From positions 62,001-126,000 of the forward strand of contig NZ_BAMS01000006.1 of NCBI RefSeq assembly GCF_000616095.1: a DNA stretch of 64,000 nt, read 5' to 3'. Below the pieces are notes generated by a model. The model had not been told where the DNA came from and did no database searches. It worked only from the letters and a program-made list of their open reading frames with translations. Made by a program: the position numbers and the translations under genes. Source of the stretch: Sneathiella glossodoripedis JCM 23214. GTDB taxonomy: Bacteria; Pseudomonadota; Alphaproteobacteria; Sneathiellales; Sneathiellaceae. Position 1 is the first letter of the stretch, and each line of letters begins with the position of its first letter. Below are positions 1 to 9,412 of this stretch, piece after piece.

Positions 1-125
1 TCTACACCCAGAATCACTAATGCAGGATCACCGGGAAGGATCTCCATAACGGTAAAGATCACAATTGATGCACCTATCAAGGTCGCAAGCAAAGTGATGA
101 ATCGTTTTGCGAGAAATACGCTCAT
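1..125 (-). CDS. ABC peptide-type permease, N-terminal fragment (DppB/OppB-like)
   Basis: The first 41 codons of a gene that runs off the left edge. The translation starts MSVFLAKRFITLLATLIGAS and continues into a membrane helix ending with the motif EILPGDPA. This is the N-terminal signature of the DppB/OppB family: a short basic start, one hydrophobic helix, then LPGDP. The family forms one of the two inner-membrane channel subunits of dipeptide, oligopeptide or nickel ABC importers. The ATG (complement of 123-125) opens into a 236-base region shared with the divergent copper operon. The substrate cannot be told from this fragment, and the rest of the transporter lies outside the window. 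Confidence 0.72.
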   Translation of the reverse strand, partial: MSVFLAKRFITLLATLIGASIVIFTVMEILPGDPALVILGV

Positions 126-361
126 ATCCTGTTAGACTGCCCCATATTACCCAGACCAAGGAATTTATTTGCTCATTTTGTTGCCAATCTATTCGGACAA
201 TTGTTTGTAGTCAATCATTCTCACGTAGATAAAAGCAACAATATAACCGTTTATACGCTGGATATTACACAACATTACCGGCAGAGCGCTAGTGTTATGA
301 TTTGGCGTCTCACCCCGCCTTTTCGCTTGCCGATGATGGGACGGTGGACTAATTTCCGCCT

Positions 362-808
362 ATGAACGGAAATCAGGAAATAAATGGCTTAAACTCGCGT
401 AGTTTGTCGGCCAGGAAAGGATTGCGCGCACGCGCTGCGATCTTCGTGACCGTTCTGGCGATATTCCTGAACCTGTTTGCACCCCTTACACATAGCGTCG
501 CATTGCCGTCCCATGATGCCACAATGCTGGAAATCTGTACTGGCAATGGTGTGGAATATGTAAGTGCAGATGAGCTCTTAAACGAGCAACTCCCAGCGGA
601 GGAGGACTGTCCGTTATGTGCGGAATGTCCTGTATGCTGGCAAGTCAGTTCTGCGAAACCTTATCTGAACGAAGCGGGAAATACCGAATATTTTGAAGCA
701 GGATTATTTCTTCGCTTCACCCGCGGAGACGTTCAGCTTGAATCGCTGGAGTCTTTTCTTTGGCCGGAAAGCCGAGCGCCGCCAACTGTGACCGAGTTTG
801 AATCCTAG
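362..808 (+). CDS. DUF2946-like membrane/secreted protein, copper operon
   Basis: A 148-residue protein with one hydrophobic segment (about residues 26-48), then a Cys-rich region containing CPLCAECPVC around residues 83-92. An N-terminal helix followed by a paired CxxC region is typical of DUF2946-like proteins found beside copper-handling genes. Here it is the first gene of a run with SCO (68 bases downstream) and PCu(A)C, so a role in metal binding or copper delivery is inferred from context. The ATG at 362 is the first in-frame start; a later start nearer the helix (GTG or ATG) cannot be excluded. Family assignment is by pattern only. Confidence 0.6.
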   Translation: MNGNQEINGLNSRSLSARKGLRARAAIFVTVLAIFLNLFAPLTHSVALPSHDATMLEICTGNGVEYVSADELLNEQLPAEEDCPLCAECPVCWQVSSAKPYLNEAGNTEYFEAGLFLRFTRGDVQLESLESFLWPESRAPPTVTEFES

Positions 809-876
809 TCAGTGGCATCAAGTTGAATGCCGCTAATTTTCCGATTTTTTCGGTTCCAGTTTCACAGGTTAATAAT

Positions 877-1488
877 ATGAACAGGTTTTTCACTTACGCC
901 GTTTCGGTGCTTGTCGTTGTCGGATTGGTTATTGCTGCCTTTATTATCGCAAACGAAATGTTTGGTGAGCGTATTCAGGGAACATCTCGCACGATAGTTG
1001 GTGCTCCGCAAATTGGAGGGCCATTTACATTGGTGAATGAAGATGGTCAGCAAGTTACAGAAGAAGACTTTAAAGGTAAGTTGATGCTCGTCTTCTTTGG
1101 GTACACTTTCTGCCCTGATGTCTGCCCGACAGAGCTAAATGTCTTTTCTGAAGTCATGGAAGCTTTGGGAGAGGACGCGGAAAATGTTGTTCCTGTCTTC
1201 ATTACAGTTGATCCCGATCGGGATACTGCGGAAGTCATAAAGGAATATACCGACGCTTTTCATCCATCGATCATTGGGCTGACGGGCACGCCAGAGCAAA
1301 TCACGCATGTGAAAAAGCAGTACCGGGCATATGGACAGGCAGTAGAAAAGGAAAAAGATCCTGAGTTTTATCTGGTGGATCATACCTCTTTTACTTACCT
1401 GATGGGGCGAGATGGTGAAATGATCACTGTGTTCTCCTATGGAACAAAAGCCGAGGAAATCGTCGCGAATATTGAAAAACTTCTGTAA
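877..1488 (+). CDS. SCO1/SenC family copper chaperone
   Basis: Thioredoxin-fold protein that delivers copper to, or keeps reduced, the CuA site of cytochrome c oxidase. One N-terminal membrane anchor (about residues 8-26) is followed by the periplasmic domain. The copper ligands are visible: the CPDVC motif (Cys79 and Cys83) and His169 in VDHTSF. The length of 203 residues fits the family. I choose the ATG at 877, preceded by ACAGG, rather than an upstream TTG at 823, because the chosen start leads directly into the membrane anchor. The stop overlaps the start of the next gene (TAATG), so the two are translationally coupled. Confidence 0.93.
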   Translation: MNRFFTYAVSVLVVVGLVIAAFIIANEMFGERIQGTSRTIVGAPQIGGPFTLVNEDGQQVTEEDFKGKLMLVFFGYTFCPDVCPTELNVFSEVMEALGEDAENVVPVFITVDPDRDTAEVIKEYTDAFHPSIIGLTGTPEQITHVKKQYRAYGQAVEKEKDPEFYLVDHTSFTYLMGRDGEMITVFSYGTKAEEIVANIEKLL

Positions 1489-2027
1489 TGAAAGATATCA
1501 AGATGATTAAGTTTCCTCGAATGGTGGCTATGGCATTGGTCGTTTGTGCCAGCCTTGCCGCTTTCCCTGTAGCTGCGGTAAAAGCCGCAGGCAGTCACGC
1601 CGTAATTTCCGTTGAAAACGCGTGGGCCAGAGCCTCGAAAGTTAAGGTTGCCGGCGCCTTTATGACATTGAACAATAAATCCACTTCCGACGATATATTG
1701 TTGTCTGCATCATCTGATGTTGCAAAGCGCGTGGAAATTCACACCACCAAAACTGTTGATGGCGTGATGAAAATGATTGAAATGGAAGAGGGTGTTGTTG
1801 TGCCCGCGAGCGGATCGCTTGTTTTAAAGCCCGGCAGTTATCATGTGATGCTGATGGGTCTGAAACACCCGCTGAAGGAAGGTGACACCTTTGCTATTCG
1901 TTTGAAGTTCAAGCATGCCGACGAGGTGGAGGCGCTTGTGACGGTGATGGCGGCCGGTGCCATGGAAGGCATGAAGCACGAGCATGGATCTCACAGCATG
2001 CAACATAAAAAACATAAGCACGACTAG
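1488..2027 (+). CDS. PCu(A)C family periplasmic copper chaperone
   Basis: A 179-residue secreted protein that binds Cu(I) and supplies the CuA centre of cytochrome oxidase together with SCO. The signal peptide spans roughly residues 1-33 (ending AAVKAAG). The copper site is recognisable from His85 (VEIHTT), Met94/Met96 (VMKM), and His119 and Met121 (YHVML). A His/Met-rich C-terminal tail (HEHGSHSMQHKKHKHD) probably adds metal-binding capacity. The gene overlaps SCO by one base. An alternative ATG lies at 1503. It closes the copper-delivery operon and is followed by a GC-rich hairpin. Confidence 0.93.
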   Translation: MKDIKMIKFPRMVAMALVVCASLAAFPVAAVKAAGSHAVISVENAWARASKVKVAGAFMTLNNKSTSDDILLSASSDVAKRVEIHTTKTVDGVMKMIEMEEGVVVPASGSLVLKPGSYHVMLMGLKHPLKEGDTFAIRLKFKHADEVEALVTVMAAGAMEGMKHEHGSHSMQHKKHKHD

Positions 2028-2051
2028 TGATAGTTGCAGCATTTTCAAGAG

Positions 2052-2075
2052 CGCGCGGGGTAATCCCGCGCGTTT
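2052..2075. terminator. GC-rich hairpin between convergent genes
   Basis: A perfect 8-bp stem (CGCGCGGG 2052-2059 with CCCGCGCG 2065-2072, 5-base loop) is followed only by TTT on the plus strand. It sits in the 49 bases between the convergent PCu(A)C and acyl-CoA hydratase genes, so it probably ends transcription. The weak T-tract makes the strength uncertain. Confidence 0.5.
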
Positions 2076-2076
2076 C

Positions 2077-2914
2077 CTAGAATTTTGCAGTCGCCTTTAC
2101 AGCCAGTTCACCGTGCGGGCCAACAGCCCAAACGTCGCAAGTGGAGTCACTGGTTTTCTTCCCGCAGATCCGAAAGGGCGCGATATCGTATATTGGACTT
2201 GAGTTTCGGAACTCAAATGTTTTGAGGCTTTTGCTGCCCATATTATCGGAGGCCAGTTTCATCAGTAGCGTACCGATAAGAGGTCCATGGACAACAAGAC
2301 CCGGATAGCCTTCAACATTAGTGACGTAATCGCGATCATAATGGATGCGATGACCGTTAAAGGTGAGTGCGGAATATCTGAATAGCATTACTGGATCCGG
2401 CACAATCGTTTTTTCCCAATCGAAATCGATAGGGGCCGCCGTTGGCTCTGGTGTCGGGTCACCCTCTTTGGCGGCCTCACGAAAAACGATATCGTGTTCT
2501 TCGCGCACGCATTGTGCGCCTTCTTTTTTTAAAAGATGTTCAACCGTGACAAATACAAGCTTGCCTGAACGACCCTCCTTTTCTTCAACGGAGAGTATGG
2601 TTGAGGTCTTTTCAATTGCATCACCCGTTCGAATTGGACGGGTGAAGGAGAGGCGCCCACCAGCCACATTCTACGGGGGAGCTTTACAGGTGGCAGAAAC
2701 GAGCCTTTGCGGCTGTGGCCATCTTCGGCAAGATTGGATTGCCGATCTTTTGGTAGAAAATATAACCAATGGCATCCGGCAGGCAGGATTTCACTAACCG
2801 GGCCTTCTTCGTCCATTAATGCGGAAAAACCCTGCAAGGTTGGGGGAAAATGACTTCGTTTCGGGTTTCACTGTTACCAACCCAGTCTTTGAGATTATTC
2901 TTGCTTGTTTTCAT
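2077..2914 (-). CDS. HTD2/MaoC-type acyl-CoA hydratase (mesaconyl-C4-CoA hydratase-like), two frameshifts
   Basis: Hot-dog hydratase/dehydratase of the FAS1-like dehydratase family (COG3777), whose members include mesaconyl-C4-CoA hydratase. The reading frame is broken twice. The N-terminal part begins MKTSKNNLKDWVGNSETRNE at the ATG ending at 2914 and shifts at the G-run 2842-2846. The middle part carries CHWLYFLP, the GHSRKGSFLPPV-type loop and LPRRMW, and shifts again at about 2663. The C-terminal part has VREEHDIVFRE and the catalytic-region motif FNGHRIHYDRDY. Adding one base at each site gives an uninterrupted protein of 279 residues, the usual family length. The breaks are therefore most likely sequencing undercalls. 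The exact substrate is not resolved; no partner pathway genes are adjacent. Confidence 0.82.
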
Positions 2915-3024
2915 TTCTGCTCTAGCCTGTAATTTGGAATGTTTTAAGCATACCGCAGATCATAATTTTCGTAAATGTCAGTGCGTCAAATGCTGCTCAA
3001 ATCAGGAAGACGGCTTAAATTTGA

Positions 3025-3945
3025 ATGGTGTTAGAAAAGTTACCATATCTGGATCTGGGTTCGGTCGAGTCAACCCATGAAGCTGCGCAATTGATTTTCA
3101 AGGAAAACCTCCTGCATCTCCAAAGGAACTTGGGCCTCTTTCTACAAGAGGAAAATGGGCAAGCTTTGATGCAAGTGCGGATTGCAACTCGCAGGATCAG
3201 AATGGCGATTACGACATTTGAAGCCTATTTAAGGCCCGTGAGTCGGAAACTGCTTCAAGATGAATTTAAACATTTTGGCCGAAAAATGGGGTTGGCCCGT
3301 GATCTGGATGTGTTGCTTCATGGAATTTTGGGGCCTTCATGCCCGCTTGATGGCATAGATGAAGAATATATGGCCCTGCGGGATCAAGTGGAGTTAATGC
3401 GGGATCGCGAGTTTGAGAGATTACGTGACAAGCTGCAAAGACGCCGTTTGAAAAGATTGCTGGAGCGGTTTGAAGAGTGGTTGCGAGCGCCTTTTGACCC
3501 GGAAAAACTGCCCTCTTGTCCCGCGTTACCCGATTTTGCTTTTGATGCTATTTCCCAGTCGAGAGAGGTACTGTTGGAGAGAGGCGAGAAGCTTGATTGG
3601 AACAGTGTTTCAGATTTACACAAGATGCGGAAAAACGTTAAGCAATACCGCTACAATATTCGTTTCTTCGCATCGAGAATTGCACCAGAAACTGTTGAGG
3701 CGGCTTATAATGTAATCGTACCGATGCAGGACTGCCTTGGGGACATAAATGACATTCATGTTGGTGCAGAAATCCTGCAAAAATTACTTCATGACATTCC
3801 ACCCAAACGCATGAAACCTTTTTTAAAGATGAATACCAAGCTGCTGGATTATTACAGCGATGTCACAGATAAAAAAATGGAAGAATATTCAGATTTGTGG
3901 TCTCGTTTTCATGCATTCGAGTTGACGCGTGATAAATTTTCCTAG
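3025..3945 (+). CDS. CHAD domain protein
   Basis: A 306-residue, mostly helical protein. Two basic repeats mark the CHAD fold: RIATRRIRMAITTFEAYL near residue 55 and LHKMRKNVKQYRYNIRFF near residue 197. CHAD domains bind inorganic polyphosphate through conserved His/Arg/Lys residues. There is no CYTH (triphosphate tunnel) domain fused or adjacent, so this is a stand-alone CHAD protein and any enzymatic role is unknown. The stop overlaps the stop region of the convergent desaturase-like gene by four bases. Confidence 0.85.
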   Translation: MVLEKLPYLDLGSVESTHEAAQLIFKENLLHLQRNLGLFLQEENGQALMQVRIATRRIRMAITTFEAYLRPVSRKLLQDEFKHFGRKMGLARDLDVLLHGILGPSCPLDGIDEEYMALRDQVELMRDREFERLRDKLQRRRLKRLLERFEEWLRAPFDPEKLPSCPALPDFAFDAISQSREVLLERGEKLDWNSVSDLHKMRKNVKQYRYNIRFFASRIAPETVEAAYNVIVPMQDCLGDINDIHVGAEILQKLLHDIPPKRMKPFLKMNTKLLDYYSDVTDKKMEEYSDLWSRFHAFELTRDKFS

Positions 3946-4742
3946 CGCTTGAAGGGTAAGCTTAAGAGCCAGAAAAAAGACTGTTTCAAATTGTCCTGAT
4001 AATTACTAAGTCCAATCGTCATTCCCATATGCCCGTCATCCGGGGTTTCTTTGTAAGTGCGAAAAAGCCGATCCCATATTGAAAGGTTAAAGCCGAAATT
4101 CCGGTGATGCTCCGATGGTTTTACGGAGTGGTGTACCCTGTGCATATCAGGGGTCACGATCAGTTTTCGAACAGACTTGTCAATATTGGCTGGCAATGTG
4201 GCATTCGCATGGTTGAACATTGCCATACTGCTCAGAATGATTTCAAAGAGAATAACAGCAATAACCGGAGGACCAAGAAGAAACACTACGCCTATCTTAA
4301 TGACCATTGAGAAGGCAATTTCCACCGGATGAAAACGGGCCCCGGTCGTAACATCGTAGTCAGGGTCCGCATGGTGCATTTTATGAAATCGCCAAAAGAG
4401 CGGGACGTAGTGAAACAGGACATGTTGAAAATAAATGACCAGGTCCTGAATTATAAGGGCGATCAGAATTTCAAAGGCAATCGGCAGGTTCACCAGATTA
4501 AGGACACCCCAGTTGTTTAATTCGCAGATAGCGGCAAATCCGACGGCCAATACGGGAAACAGAAACCTTAGGATGAATGAGTTAAAGATGGTGACGCCCA
4601 TATTGTGGATCCATCTGAAGGATTTTGATACTCTTAAGCTTCTGCGCGGGGATAGAATTTCCCAAGCAGCAACCGCAACTAATGTGCCGAGGAAAAAAGT
4701 CATTCTCACGATCGGCTCGTGCTGAATAAGAAATTCGATCAT
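3942..4742 (-). CDS. Sterol desaturase / fatty acid hydroxylase family membrane protein
   Basis: A 266-residue integral membrane diiron oxygenase-like protein. The His clusters expected for the metal site are visible: HVLFH, HKMHH, and a C-terminal HRVHHS. Hydrophobic helices flank them (near residues 11-28, 48-70, 85-105, 150-175). Members hydroxylate or desaturate lipids and carotenoids; the substrate here is unknown. The gene is monocistronic on this strand and diverges from the hydrolase gene at 4827. Confidence 0.88.
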   Translation of the reverse strand: MIEFLIQHEPIVRMTFFLGTLVAVAAWEILSPRRSLRVSKSFRWIHNMGVTIFNSFILRFLFPVLAVGFAAICELNNWGVLNLVNLPIAFEILIALIIQDLVIYFQHVLFHYVPLFWRFHKMHHADPDYDVTTGARFHPVEIAFSMVIKIGVVFLLGPPVIAVILFEIILSSMAMFNHANATLPANIDKSVRKLIVTPDMHRVHHSVKPSEHHRNFGFNLSIWDRLFRTYKETPDDGHMGMTIGLSNYQDNLKQSFFWLLSLPFKR

Positions 4743-4826
4743 ATTGCCCTTCTTTGTAAAACATCTGTATTCTACAGATAATTCGCTGAATACTTATTCA
4801 AATCTTCGTTAAGGTATGGAAGTTAT

Positions 4827-5447
4827 ATGACCGACTATCTGCAAAATGGAAATCCGAATGCATCCAGTGTGCTGATCCTTGCGCATGGGGCTGGGGCACC
4901 CATGGATAGCCCGTTTATGGAATATTTTGCGCAAAATCTGGGAGGGGAAAGTCTGCATGTAATCCGCTTTGAATTTCCTTACATGCAAATCCGCCGCAAA
5001 GAGGGAACAAAGCGTCCTCCCGACAGGCAACCGAAATTGCTCGAGCGGTGGAGAGAGGTTATCGCTGACTTTGGCTCCTACAGGAATTTGATAATTGGCG
5101 GGAAATCAATGGGAGGTCGCATGGCATCCCTGATTGCTGATGAAATGCAGGTCAAAGGACTGGTTTGCCTTGGATATCCGTTTTACGCGCCGGGCCGATC
5201 TGACAAACCGCGTACAGAACATCTCGCGCAACTCAGTACTCCCTCGCTAATTGTACAGGGGAAGCGGGACAGTATGGGTAAAAAATCTGACGTTGAACTG
5301 TATGAACTGTCCAATCAGATTTCATTCCACTGGTGCGAAGACGGTGATCACAGTTTTAAGCCCCGAAAAGCATCCGGGTTGACCGAAGAGGAGAACTGGA
5401 AGCTTGCAGTTGCTGCTGTTTCGGAATTTGTGACCTCGATCAGTTAA
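4827..5447 (+). CDS. Tex30/KANL3-type alpha/beta hydrolase
   Basis: A 206-residue alpha/beta hydrolase. The oxyanion-side motif HGAGAPMDSPFM near residue 20 and the nucleophile elbow GGKSMGGR (Ser near residue 92) are characteristic of the dienelactone-hydrolase-like Tex30 family. The expected C-terminal acid/His pair lies in EDGDHSFKP. It is a cytosolic hydrolase of unknown substrate. The gene's last codons meet the end of the truncated dehydrogenase gene on the other strand with a four-base overlap. Confidence 0.83.
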   Translation: MTDYLQNGNPNASSVLILAHGAGAPMDSPFMEYFAQNLGGESLHVIRFEFPYMQIRRKEGTKRPPDRQPKLLERWREVIADFGSYRNLIIGGKSMGGRMASLIADEMQVKGLVCLGYPFYAPGRSDKPRTEHLAQLSTPSLIVQGKRDSMGKKSDVELYELSNQISFHWCEDGDHSFKPRKASGLTEEENWKLAVAAVSEFVTSIS

Positions 5448-5995
5448 TGGCCCAACTCGATTATATGTGATTGTCCTGCCCCAACGTCCCCTGCGTGAGA
5501 AATATCGGAACCAAGACATTGCAGAACGGCAAGAGCCCTTTGATAATCATTTGCCGTGCCACCTGCTGAGATCATAAGCTCACCCTTTCCTGCAGCAAGC
5601 TCATCACCGACAACCGGTGCATCAATCCAGTGCGCGCTTTGCTGACTTACCAGATCTGCGTAGTGGCGTGTGCTGGTGAGGGGAGTTTGGCTTGTATCAA
5701 TGACCAGCGTGTCAGGGCCGATATTTGCCACCAAACCTGCCTCACCCAATAAAATTTCTTCCATGTCCTTGGTGGAGCCCAGCATGAGAAGAATGATGCC
5801 GCCGCTTGTTTTGTGGGCGATTTCTTTGGGGGATACGCATAAGCTTATCCCTTCGCGGGCTAGCTCATATCTGACTGATGGGGAGCCATGATAGGCAAAA
5901 AGATTGGCGCCAGCCTCTTTTATGCGTAGCGCCATATGTTTGCCCATCGGCCCCAAACCAATAAAACCGATATTGGTTCCCTCAAGTGTTCCCAT
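5444..5995 (-). pseudogene. 3-hydroxyisobutyrate dehydrogenase-like protein, C-terminal domain missing
   Basis: The N-terminal Rossmann domain is clear: IGFIGLGPMGKHMA is the NAD(P) motif of the beta-hydroxyacid dehydrogenase family, and DAPVVGDELAAGKG matches the family substrate loop (usually DAPVSGG). The protein stops after GAGQSHIIELGH at 183 residues, whereas family members are about 290 residues. The all-helical C-terminal domain with the catalytic Lys, which follows GAGQ, is absent. No missing base can restore it, because the adjacent DNA encodes the C-terminus of the convergent hydrolase. It is probably a decayed remnant left by a deletion; a short NAD-binding protein is less likely. 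Confidence 0.7.
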
Positions 5996-6084
5996 ATCAT
6001 CCCCCTAATTAGATTTATATTAATTAGGATGATATTATAAAGAAAACGAATTAGCTATTTCAATATTAAGCTTTTGATGTTCTG

Positions 6085-6492
6085 TTACAGGCGGGCATAA
6101 CGTGTTGCTGCGCCACGCTCAATCGCTGCAGCGGTCAGACGATCTACGCCGAGGCCGTGACGCAGGAGCTCCAGAATACGCAGCTCTTCCTGACTGAGTT
6201 GACCATCACATACTGCAACATCACACGCGAGCGCATACGCTGTGTCATACAGTTTTCGTGGAAGAACAGCCTTGATTTTGGAAATGATGGCACTCAATTC
6301 GGAGTTTCCAGCAAACAAATCCATACTGTTGTTGGCGTCTCCGGTTAGGTGGTCCTGATTGTAGTCATCAAAAATAGGGAGGGTTTTGATAATTTCCCCG
6401 ATCGTTTTGAATTCACTGTCGGTCATATTGCCATCTGATGCAGATACCATAACCATGGTCGAAATCAGTGCAGTATGAAGAGTAAGTGACAT
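6085..6492 (-). CDS. TerB-like (tellurite-resistance fold) protein
   Basis: A 135-residue, all-helical cytosolic protein. The repeated acidic motifs ASDGNMTDSEF and VCDGQLSQEELRILE are the metal-site-like signatures of the TerB family. Function in most bacteria is unknown, and no other ter genes are nearby. I choose the ATG at 6492, preceded by GGAGAACACCAGAT, over an upstream ATG at 6540 that would overlap the helicase gene. It lies 44 bases downstream of the DinG-type helicase on the same strand and may be co-transcribed with it. Confidence 0.75.
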   Translation of the reverse strand: MSLTLHTALISTMVMVSASDGNMTDSEFKTIGEIIKTLPIFDDYNQDHLTGDANNSMDLFAGNSELSAIISKIKAVLPRKLYDTAYALACDVAVCDGQLSQEELRILELLRHGLGVDRLTAAAIERGAATRYARL

Positions 6493-6536
6493 ATCTGGTG
6501 TTCTCCGTTTATTTAATTCTCTACAGGATATGTGTA

Positions 6537-9325
6537 TCAAGTTCCATTATCCAATGAATTTTTTCCGCTTTCCTGTTCTTTCTGTGCAATGAAGTTACGT
6601 GTAAGTGCAATTGCATCCTTAATTCCAACCCGTTCAATCGGAACGTCCGGCGGAAAGGCAGACGTCAATCGTGTTGGTAACATGCTGTCAAGCATAACAA
6701 ATACGCCATAATCGCTCTCTTTTCTGAGCAGTCGACCAAATGCCTGTTTTAATTTGAGCCGGGTCAGCATGTCATCATAACGGCTCCCCCCAAATACTTT
6801 TTTACGCGCCTTGTGCTTAAGGTCCGGGCGTGGCCAGGGAACACGATCAAAGATCAACAACCGAAGAGAGCGCCCGGGCACGTCAACGCCATCCCTTACG
6901 GCATCGGTACCTAAGAGAACAGAATTCTCTTCTTCTCTGAAGATGTCGACGAGGGTGCCTGTATCCATCGCATCTTGATGTTGTGCATAAAGGTCGATAC
7001 CATTTTCCGCCAAGGGAGATACGATATGTTTATACACCTCGCGAAGGCGCCAGATTGCGGTGAAAAGACCCAATCCACCGCCTTTTGAAGCCAGAAACAG
7101 CTCCCGATAAGCGCTGGCAACTTCTCGCACGTGATCGCGGCGTACATCTGTCACAACGACTATTCGGGTCTGGCTCCTGAAATCAAATGGAGACGATAGA
7201 TAGGCCCGGCGTGGCGGCAGGATTAAATGACTTGCACCTGTTCGCAAATCTGCATTTTGCCAGTCATCGTCCGCATCCGATTGGTCCCTTAACGTCGCCG
7301 AAGTAATAAGTGCGCCATGTGAGGGTTTTAAGACGACTTCTGAAAATGGTTTGCTAGGGTCGATCCACGCGCGATAATAGCCAAGGTCAACTTCTCTGCC
7401 AGCTTGCTTTTCAATTCCGAGCCAGTCGACATAGATATCAGGTGTCGGCTCGGACAAACCTCTTAAAATTGATTGCCACGGAGCCAGCATCATTGTTGTG
7501 CGGCGCGATAGGCCCTGTACAGCCGCTTCAATTCGCTGCCTTGTAGAGCTTTCCAGATTTTCCGTATCGTCCTCGAGCCGTTTTACGAGAATTTTAGCGA
7601 GCTTCATAAGAGGGGTAACCAGTTCGGAGAGTTTTTTCTCCAGCAGGTGAGCGCTGGTCAGAAGCTCCTCATTGATGTCCTGTGTTGAGCATTCGATGGA
7701 ATAAGAGCTATCTGGTGATCCGCTTCTTGCCTTTACGGTTTGTCTGACCAGCATCAGAAACTGTTCCATTGGCCCTTTGGGCGTTCCAGTCTCTATTCGT
7801 TTCAACCAACCATCAGAGGCAAGAGCGCGGCTGCAATGAAGTGCTTCTTGTAGTGTTTTTTGTCCTTCTTCGTCGTCTCCAATCAAGTCGGAGATGCGTT
7901 TCTCCAAACCACGCATGCGGCCAGATCTTGCTGTTTCACTCCCTGATATCCAACGCCGGAGTTCACTTCCTTCCTGTCCTGTCAGATGGACTGAGAAGGC
8001 ACTGTCAGCCGCATCAAAGAGATGATGCCCCTCATCAAACACATGTCGCTTTGGAAGGTGGGGATCATCGGGGCGTGATGCAGCATTTATCATCATCAAG
8101 GCGTGGTTTGCGACGACCAGCTCTGCCTTTCTTGCTTTTCGAGTGGTCTTTTCAATGAAACATTTCTTATAATGACTGCAAGCGGAATAAATACATTCCC
8201 CGCGCCTGTCTGCGAGCCGCAATATTCTGTTCGCTCCGACAAGTTCCATCAGCCATCCTGGAAAATCACCCCCCAGATCACCATCTCGAGTTGCGCTAAT
8301 CCAGCGTGCTACAATTCCAAGTATGATTTTATCCGTTGCTCGAGCGGCACCGCCTTGCAAAGCTTCTTCATAGTTTAGCAGACAAATGTAGTTCTCTCGC
8401 CCTTTTCGAACCACCGCTTTGGCTTCTTTCTCGGCGGGGTTTGGGTATAGGCTGTTTAATTCTTCATCGATTTGCCGTTGAAGATTTTTAGTGTAGGTCG
8501 AAATCCAGACAGCGGCTCCGTTTTTCTGTGCCCAAAGGCTGGCAGGAGCAATATACCCCAACGTTTTTCCTGTGCCGGTTCCGGCTTCGGCGAGGATTAT
8601 ATTGGGTTTATCTTCCTGATCCCTTGGAATGAATGCACCTGCAGCGGCTGCGGCAAAATCAGATTGCTGAGGTCTTTCTTCTGCATCGATATGGAGTAGT
8701 TCGCGCAATCTATGCCGCGCTTCCTGATCGGTTACAGCCTCATCTTCGGGAGGTGGCGAGGGCGCAAAATCTGGCCAATCCTGCAAATCTTTCCAAATGT
8801 CCATGCCGCCGAAGGGGCCACCAGTGTCTGTTATGCCCAGTGCAGCAAGCACCGAGGGCCCCAATTCCAACCGCTTCTGGACATTGTCATGGCGATTTGA
8901 CTGGCGGATTTCAGCTCAGGCCCGTTCAGATAAGTTAGAGCTTCCAGCAATCTGCTCGCGGCTTCAAATAAGGAAAGTGCCTGGTCTTCCAGTGCTGTGG
9001 GTGGTTCCAAATCCAATGCTTTTGCAATTCCCCGTACGGTAGGCAAGCACTGTCTTGCTGGAAAAGTGAACGCAAATAGTTCTAAAATATCGAAGGCTGA
9101 AAAAGGGTTAATGTCCAGTTTTCGTGCGCAGGCAAGACGATGTGCTAAAAGCGGTGGGGTTTTCGCAACTTTCAGTCGGGCTTGATCAATCGATTCTTCC
9201 ATGATTTCGCCATCAGCGGTGAGCCATACGCTTTTACCACCAGAAAGCACTAGTACTGGCGCTTGTGGGAGACGAATTTCTCTTCCAGAACCTGTTAATT
9301 TTGGATCCAGCGGGTTTTCTGACAT
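6537..9325 (-). CDS. DinG-family ATP-dependent DNA helicase (one frameshift)
   Basis: Superfamily 2 XPD/DinG-type helicase. The N-terminal 160 residues form an alphaproteobacterial extension (FTFPARQCLPTVRGIA). Walker A follows as AGTGTGKTLGY, then the FeS-type region with cysteines in YICLLNYEE and CIYSACSHYKKC. The DEAH-like box reads VFDEGHHLFDA, and the C-terminal motifs include DGVDVPGRSLRLLIFDR and QAFGRLLR. The frame breaks near 8856-8858: the upstream part reads SGWNWGP and the downstream part SVLAALGITDTGG. One extra C on the coding strand joins them into 929 residues, normal for this family. The likely role is unwinding damaged or structured DNA. A TerB gene follows. Confidence 0.87.
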
Positions 9326-9412
9326 ATGCAGAGTTAAAATCCTGTGCCTATCGTTGACGACGTCACTTTGTACGCTTAAATTCCGCCGACCACAAATTAT
9401 GGAGAATGAAAC

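Noticed and set aside
2850-3080. A 76-codon open frame on the plus strand before the CHAD gene
   Set aside because: It overlaps the N-terminal end of the repaired hydratase gene on the minus strand and has no known pattern.
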